Assembly (NCBI GenBank): GCA_947491225.1
Contig: CANLIE010000028.1
Location: 1 to 40,345 of the forward strand
DNA length: 40,345 bases
Source of the DNA: an uncultured Cellulophaga sp.
GTDB taxonomy: Bacteria; Bacteroidota; Bacteroidia; Flavobacteriales; Flavobacteriaceae
Direction of reading: 5' to 3'
Below, one piece after another: positions 37,081 through 40,345 of this stretch. Position 1 is the first letter of the stretch, and the number at the start of each line of letters is the position of its first letter. The translations under genes were made by a program, and so were the position numbers. The notes under the pieces were generated by a model, which ran no database searches, was not told the origin of the DNA, and was given only the letters and a program-made list of their open reading frames with translations.

Positions 37081-38004
37081 ATGGAAAATGAAATCAAGGT
37101 ATTTTGCTCAGCAACAATAGCAAATATCTCTTGCGGTTTTGATGTACTTGGGCTAGCCTTAGATGGTATAGGTGATGAAATGATTGTAAAAAAAACAATC
37201 AAAAAAGGTATAACAATCACAAAACTAACAGGACAAAAATTACCTATGGAAACCCATAAAAATGTTGCTGGGGTTGCTGGTTTAGCGTTATTATCAGTTT
37301 CAGATTATAATGGTGGATTTGAAATAGAAATTCACAAAAAAATTAAAGCTGGTAGTGGCATAGGTAGTAGCGCTGCAAGTTCTACTGGCGCAGTATGGGC
37401 AATGAATAAATTATTAGGAGAACCTTTTACCAATATGGAATTAGTAAAATTTGCTATGAAAGGGGAAGAATTAGCTAGTGGTGTTCCTCATGCAGATAAT
37501 GTAGCACCAGGAATTTATGGAGGTTTTACTCTAGTACGTAGTTATGATCCGTTGGATATTATCAAAATTAATACTCCAAAGGAATTATATGCTACTGTAA
37601 TACATCCACAAATTGAGGTAAAAACCTCTGATTCAAGAAAAATATTAAAAACAAACATTTCATTATCAGACGGCATAAAACAATGGGGCAATGTAGGGGG
37701 GTTAATTGCTGGTCTTTATACAGAAGATTATGATTTAATAAGTAGATCTTTAAAAGACCATATTGTAGAACCAATACGTTCAATTCTTATTCCTGCTTTT
37801 GATGCTGTAAAATCAGAATCTATGCAAGTTGGTGCTTTAGGCTGTGGAATATCTGGTTCTGGACCATCAATTTTTGCATTAAGCAAAGGAAAAGAAAATG
37901 CTTTAAAAGTAGCAGCAGCTATGAAAGGCGTTTATAACAAAATAGGAATAACATATGATATATATGTATCCAGTATAAATTTAGAAGGTGTTAAAATAAT
38001 GTAG
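37081..38004 (+). CDS. thrB: Homoserine kinase
   Basis: A 307-residue GHMP-superfamily kinase that phosphorylates homoserine to O-phosphohomoserine, the substrate of threonine synthase. Motif 1 region: ATIANISCGFDVLGLAL (11-27). The ATP loop GSGIGSSAASSTGA spans 91-104. GVPHADNVAPGIYGGF follows near 138. Motif 3 is GCGISGSGPSIFAL near 258-271. Length is normal. It starts 4 nt after thrA and is certainly co-transcribed. Instead of thrC, the next gene is a DUF349 protein after a 154-nt gap. Confidence 0.96.
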   Translation: MENEIKVFCSATIANISCGFDVLGLALDGIGDEMIVKKTIKKGITITKLTGQKLPMETHKNVAGVAGLALLSVSDYNGGFEIEIHKKIKAGSGIGSSAASSTGAVWAMNKLLGEPFTNMELVKFAMKGEELASGVPHADNVAPGIYGGFTLVRSYDPLDIIKINTPKELYATVIHPQIEVKTSDSRKILKTNISLSDGIKQWGNVGGLIAGLYTEDYDLISRSLKDHIVEPIRSILIPAFDAVKSESMQVGALGCGISGSGPSIFALSKGKENALKVAAAMKGVYNKIGITYDIYVSSINLEGVKIM

Positions 38005-38158
38005 GCAAAAGCAAATAAATGTAACGGCACTAAAAATAAATTATCATTTATAGTAAAAATAACACGGTAATATTTAACTCTAAAAAAGCATATTAAGTTT
38101 TGTGGTTTGTTTGGTTGTTAGTATATTACCAATATATAGAAATCCAAATACACGTATT

Positions 38159-40150
38159 ATGTTGGAAGACAACAAAGATGAACTACAAAACAATGTAGAG
38201 GTTGATAAAAATTCAGAAACTACTGAAAGAAATAATACTTTAGAAATAAATACTAAAAATAAGAATGAACATCTAGAAGTAGAAAATACTATTGAGAAAG
38301 TAGAAGATGAAAAAGAAATTTTAGATGAAATTGAAGAGACCAATGCGGAAGACGCAGAGGATAAAGACAATCAAAAAAGACATGAAATACCCTTATTAGA
38401 TTACCATGCAATGAGTATGGAGAATTTAGTAGGTGAATTACAGCGTTTAGTAAAAAATGAAAAGGTACAAGCCATAAAAAAGCATATTGATGCTATTAAG
38501 TATGAATTTGATTTAAAATTTCAAGAATTTCTTGAGCATAAAAAAGAAGAATTTATAGCAAATGGTGGTAATGAAATAGACTTCAGTTATAATTCTGTAA
38601 CAAAAAGACAATTTAATGAGGTTTATTCTGATTATAGAGAAAAAAAAGATCAATACTATAAAAACCTTGAACACAATTTAAAAGATAATCTTACAAAAAG
38701 ATTACAAATAATTGAAGAATTAAAAAGCCTAGTTAATGTTGAAGAAGATATAAATACAACATATAAAAACTTTAAAAACTTACAAGAAAGTTGGCGTAAT
38801 GCAGGTCCAATTCCAAGGACAGATTACAACAATGTTTGGCGCACATATCACCATCATATTGAGATTTTTTATGATTTTCTACATCTAAACAGAGAATTAA
38901 GAGATTTAGATTTTAAACATAACTTAGAAGAAAAATTAAAGTTAATCTCAAGTGCAGAGGCCTTAGCTAATGAGCCAGATCTAGGAAAAGCTTTTAGAGA
39001 ACTTCAAACCCTACACAAAATTTGGAAAGAAGATATTGGCCCTGTAGACAAAGAACATAGAGAACTTATCTGGGAACAATTTAGTAATGCAACAAAAGTT
39101 TTACACCAACGAAGACAAGATTATTATAAAGATTTAGATAAAATATATGATTTAAATCTTGGGAAAAAAAATCAAATTATTGCTCAAATAAATAGTATAG
39201 CAGCAAATACATCTTTAAACCATAAAGAACTACAAAGACAGATTAAAGAAGTAGAAACTTTAAGAGAATCTTTCTTTAATGCAGGCAAAGTGCCGCAAAA
39301 AGTTAACGAAGCTACTTGGGCATCTTTTAAAGAAGCTGTAAAAACATTTAATAAATCTAAGAATGCTTTTTATAAGAACTTAAAAAAAGAGCAACAAGAT
39401 AATTTAGTTAAAAAAAGAGCTTTATTAGCCATTGCAATAGATAACAAAGATAATGAAGATTGGGATTCAGCTACAAAAGAAATGAAGCGTATTCAAGGGG
39501 AATGGAAAAAAATAGGGCATGTACCAAGAAAATACTCTGATAAAATATGGAATGAATTTAAAAGTGTCTGTAATTATTATTTTGATAGACTTCATTCTCA
39601 AAAAAACAAATCAAATAGTGAAGATATTGAAAATTTAGAACACAAAACTGCTTGTCTTGAAAAGTTAAAAGAATTTCAACTTACTGGTGACAGATCAAAA
39701 GATTTATCAAGTATTAAAGAATTCATTAATGAATGGAAAACTTATGGACATGTTCCTTTTAAAAAGAAAAATATAAATAATAAGTTTAATACAATATTAG
39801 ATGCCATATTCAAAAAGTTAGATATAAGCAGACAAGAGTCTGAATTATTAAAATATGGTAACAAAATTCAACAATTATCATCTAGCTCAAATGATAATGC
39901 CATATACAAGGAGCGTATATACGTTAGACGAAAAATAGATGAAAGCAAAAATGAAATTCGTCAACTAGAGAACAACCTACAGTTCTTTTCCAATGCCTCA
40001 GAAGACAACCCATTGGTAAAAGAAGTAATCAAAAACATAAACAACCATAAAGAAGCCTTGAGCACTTGGCAAGCCAAGTTAAAGAAGTTAAATATTATGG
40101 AAAACAACAAAAACAAGGAAGAAGATGTAAATGGTACTGAGGAAGAATAG
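38159..40150 (+). CDS. DUF349-repeat, coiled-coil protein
   Basis: A 663-residue soluble protein. The first 80 or so residues are very acidic and low in complexity. Five helical DUF349 repeats follow, each introduced by a motif of the form W..xG.VP: WRNAGPIPRTDYNNVW, WKEDIGPVDKEHRELIW, FFNAGKVPQKVNEATW, WKKIGHVPRKYSDKIW and WKTYGHVPFKKKNINN. The last 90 residues form a probable coiled coil (ESKNEIRQLENNLQFF). The function of DUF349 is not established to my knowledge. A GTG at 38102 would add 19 residues (VCLVVSILPIYR) unlike the acidic start of the family, so the ATG at 38159 is used. In relatives I remember this gene next to aroE; see findings. Confidence 0.85.
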   Translation: MLEDNKDELQNNVEVDKNSETTERNNTLEINTKNKNEHLEVENTIEKVEDEKEILDEIEETNAEDAEDKDNQKRHEIPLLDYHAMSMENLVGELQRLVKNEKVQAIKKHIDAIKYEFDLKFQEFLEHKKEEFIANGGNEIDFSYNSVTKRQFNEVYSDYREKKDQYYKNLEHNLKDNLTKRLQIIEELKSLVNVEEDINTTYKNFKNLQESWRNAGPIPRTDYNNVWRTYHHHIEIFYDFLHLNRELRDLDFKHNLEEKLKLISSAEALANEPDLGKAFRELQTLHKIWKEDIGPVDKEHRELIWEQFSNATKVLHQRRQDYYKDLDKIYDLNLGKKNQIIAQINSIAANTSLNHKELQRQIKEVETLRESFFNAGKVPQKVNEATWASFKEAVKTFNKSKNAFYKNLKKEQQDNLVKKRALLAIAIDNKDNEDWDSATKEMKRIQGEWKKIGHVPRKYSDKIWNEFKSVCNYYFDRLHSQKNKSNSEDIENLEHKTACLEKLKEFQLTGDRSKDLSSIKEFINEWKTYGHVPFKKKNINNKFNTILDAIFKKLDISRQESELLKYGNKIQQLSSSSNDNAIYKERIYVRRKIDESKNEIRQLENNLQFFSNASEDNPLVKEVIKNINNHKEALSTWQAKLKKLNIMENNKNKEEDVNGTEEE

Positions 40151-40166
40151 ACTCTTTGTTACAAAT

Positions 40167-40212
40167 AAAAAAGGAGGAAAGTTAAACTTGTGTTTCTTTC
40201 CTTTTTTGTTTT
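40167..40212 (+). terminator. Probable terminator after the DUF349 gene
   Basis: AAAAAAGGAGGAAAG (40167-40181) can pair with CTTTCCTTTTTT (40196-40207) with a bulge, and a T-rich tail (GTTTTTCTTC) follows. The A-rich left arm would allow use from the minus strand too. It lies 17 nt after the stop. Confidence 0.65.
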
Positions 40213-40309
40213 TCTTCTATACAACAATCCTATCTAATTTTCATATCCTAGCTCCTCATTCTTGTTTGTAATACCATTTCTTAATTAAAAACACTGTTAT
40301 AATTATTTA

Positions 40310-40345
40310 CTAAGTATTGATATGCTGTAATGCTTTTAACTTTTT
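40310..40345 (-). CDS. Possible 3' end of a minus-strand gene at the window edge
   Basis: Read on the minus strand from the right edge, an open frame of eleven codons (KKLKALQHINT) ends with TAG at 40312-40310. A convergent gene would fit the terminator on its downstream side. The piece is too short for a family call and may be chance. Confidence 0.25.
   Translation of the reverse strand, partial: KKLKALQHINT

Noticed and set aside
1-40345. CRISPR arrays, tRNA or rRNA genes, insertion sequences, phage genes
   Set aside because: No spaced direct repeats, tRNA arm motifs, rRNA-like sequence or transposase/integrase reading frames were found on either strand.

Overview
The window is AT-rich chromosomal DNA from a member of the Bacteroidota, most likely family Flavobacteriaceae. 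The reasons are the gene set (OstA-like protein, two adjacent DUF368 genes, DUF349 protein, a fused aspartokinase-homoserine dehydrogenase, 7TM-HD phosphohydrolase), the near absence of Shine-Dalgarno sequences, and -7 promoter elements of the Bacteroidota type TAnnTTTG, one of them with a perfect -33 TTTG at 19-nt spacing. I saw no rRNA, tRNA, CRISPR array, transposase or prophage gene.

Layout. 128-4113: stringent-response enzyme (spoT/rel type), a Fur-family regulator and purA, all on +. 4248-7141: OstA-like protein and a class III aminotransferase, both with TTG starts. 7240-12651: a TPR protein, two DUF368 (polyprenyl-phosphate translocase family) genes, aroE overlapping the second of them, then thrC. 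12841-15125: gcvT, an RmlD-like SDR protein and a pterin dehydratase. 15310-17259: a WYL-type repressor divergent from a DinB-family gene, plus a 72-residue protein. 17260-17563: a gene-free stretch holding a large imperfect palindrome and a terminator. 17564-23151, on -: a 7TM-HD (PgpH-like) protein followed by a three-subunit biotin-dependent acyl-CoA carboxylase. 23282-25243: thiolase and an NlpC/P60-fold protein. 25443-29274, on -: gyrA and an exported TPR protein. 29533-32802: clpC and a small unknown protein. 32805-34355, on -: NAD(P)HX repair enzyme. 34409-38004: a promoter, a Thr/Ile-rich leader peptide with an attenuator hairpin, thrA and thrB. 38159-40150: a DUF349 protein.

Most of this is housekeeping. 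Three things stand out. First, thrAB are preceded by a complete translational attenuator: consensus promoter, 25-codon leader peptide with 13 Thr or Ile codons, and a terminator that overlaps the end of the leader peptide itself. Second, thrC is separated from thrAB by about 22 kb and lies behind aroE, while the DUF349 gene that I remember as following aroE in relatives lies behind thrB. The two junctions have swapped partners, as if a circle carrying thrABC had opened between thrB and thrC and inserted between aroE and the DUF349 gene. Third, the NlpC/P60-type protein has Ser where the catalytic Cys belongs.

Gene starts were moved downstream of the longest reading frame where a promoter, a signal peptide or the family's usual start argued for it (8672, 12841, 16272 on -, 17041, 26708 on -, 38159). 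Both edges of the window are unresolved: a short piece of a minus-strand gene may enter at the right, and the left 127 bases probably hold the end of an upstream gene or an intergenic region.
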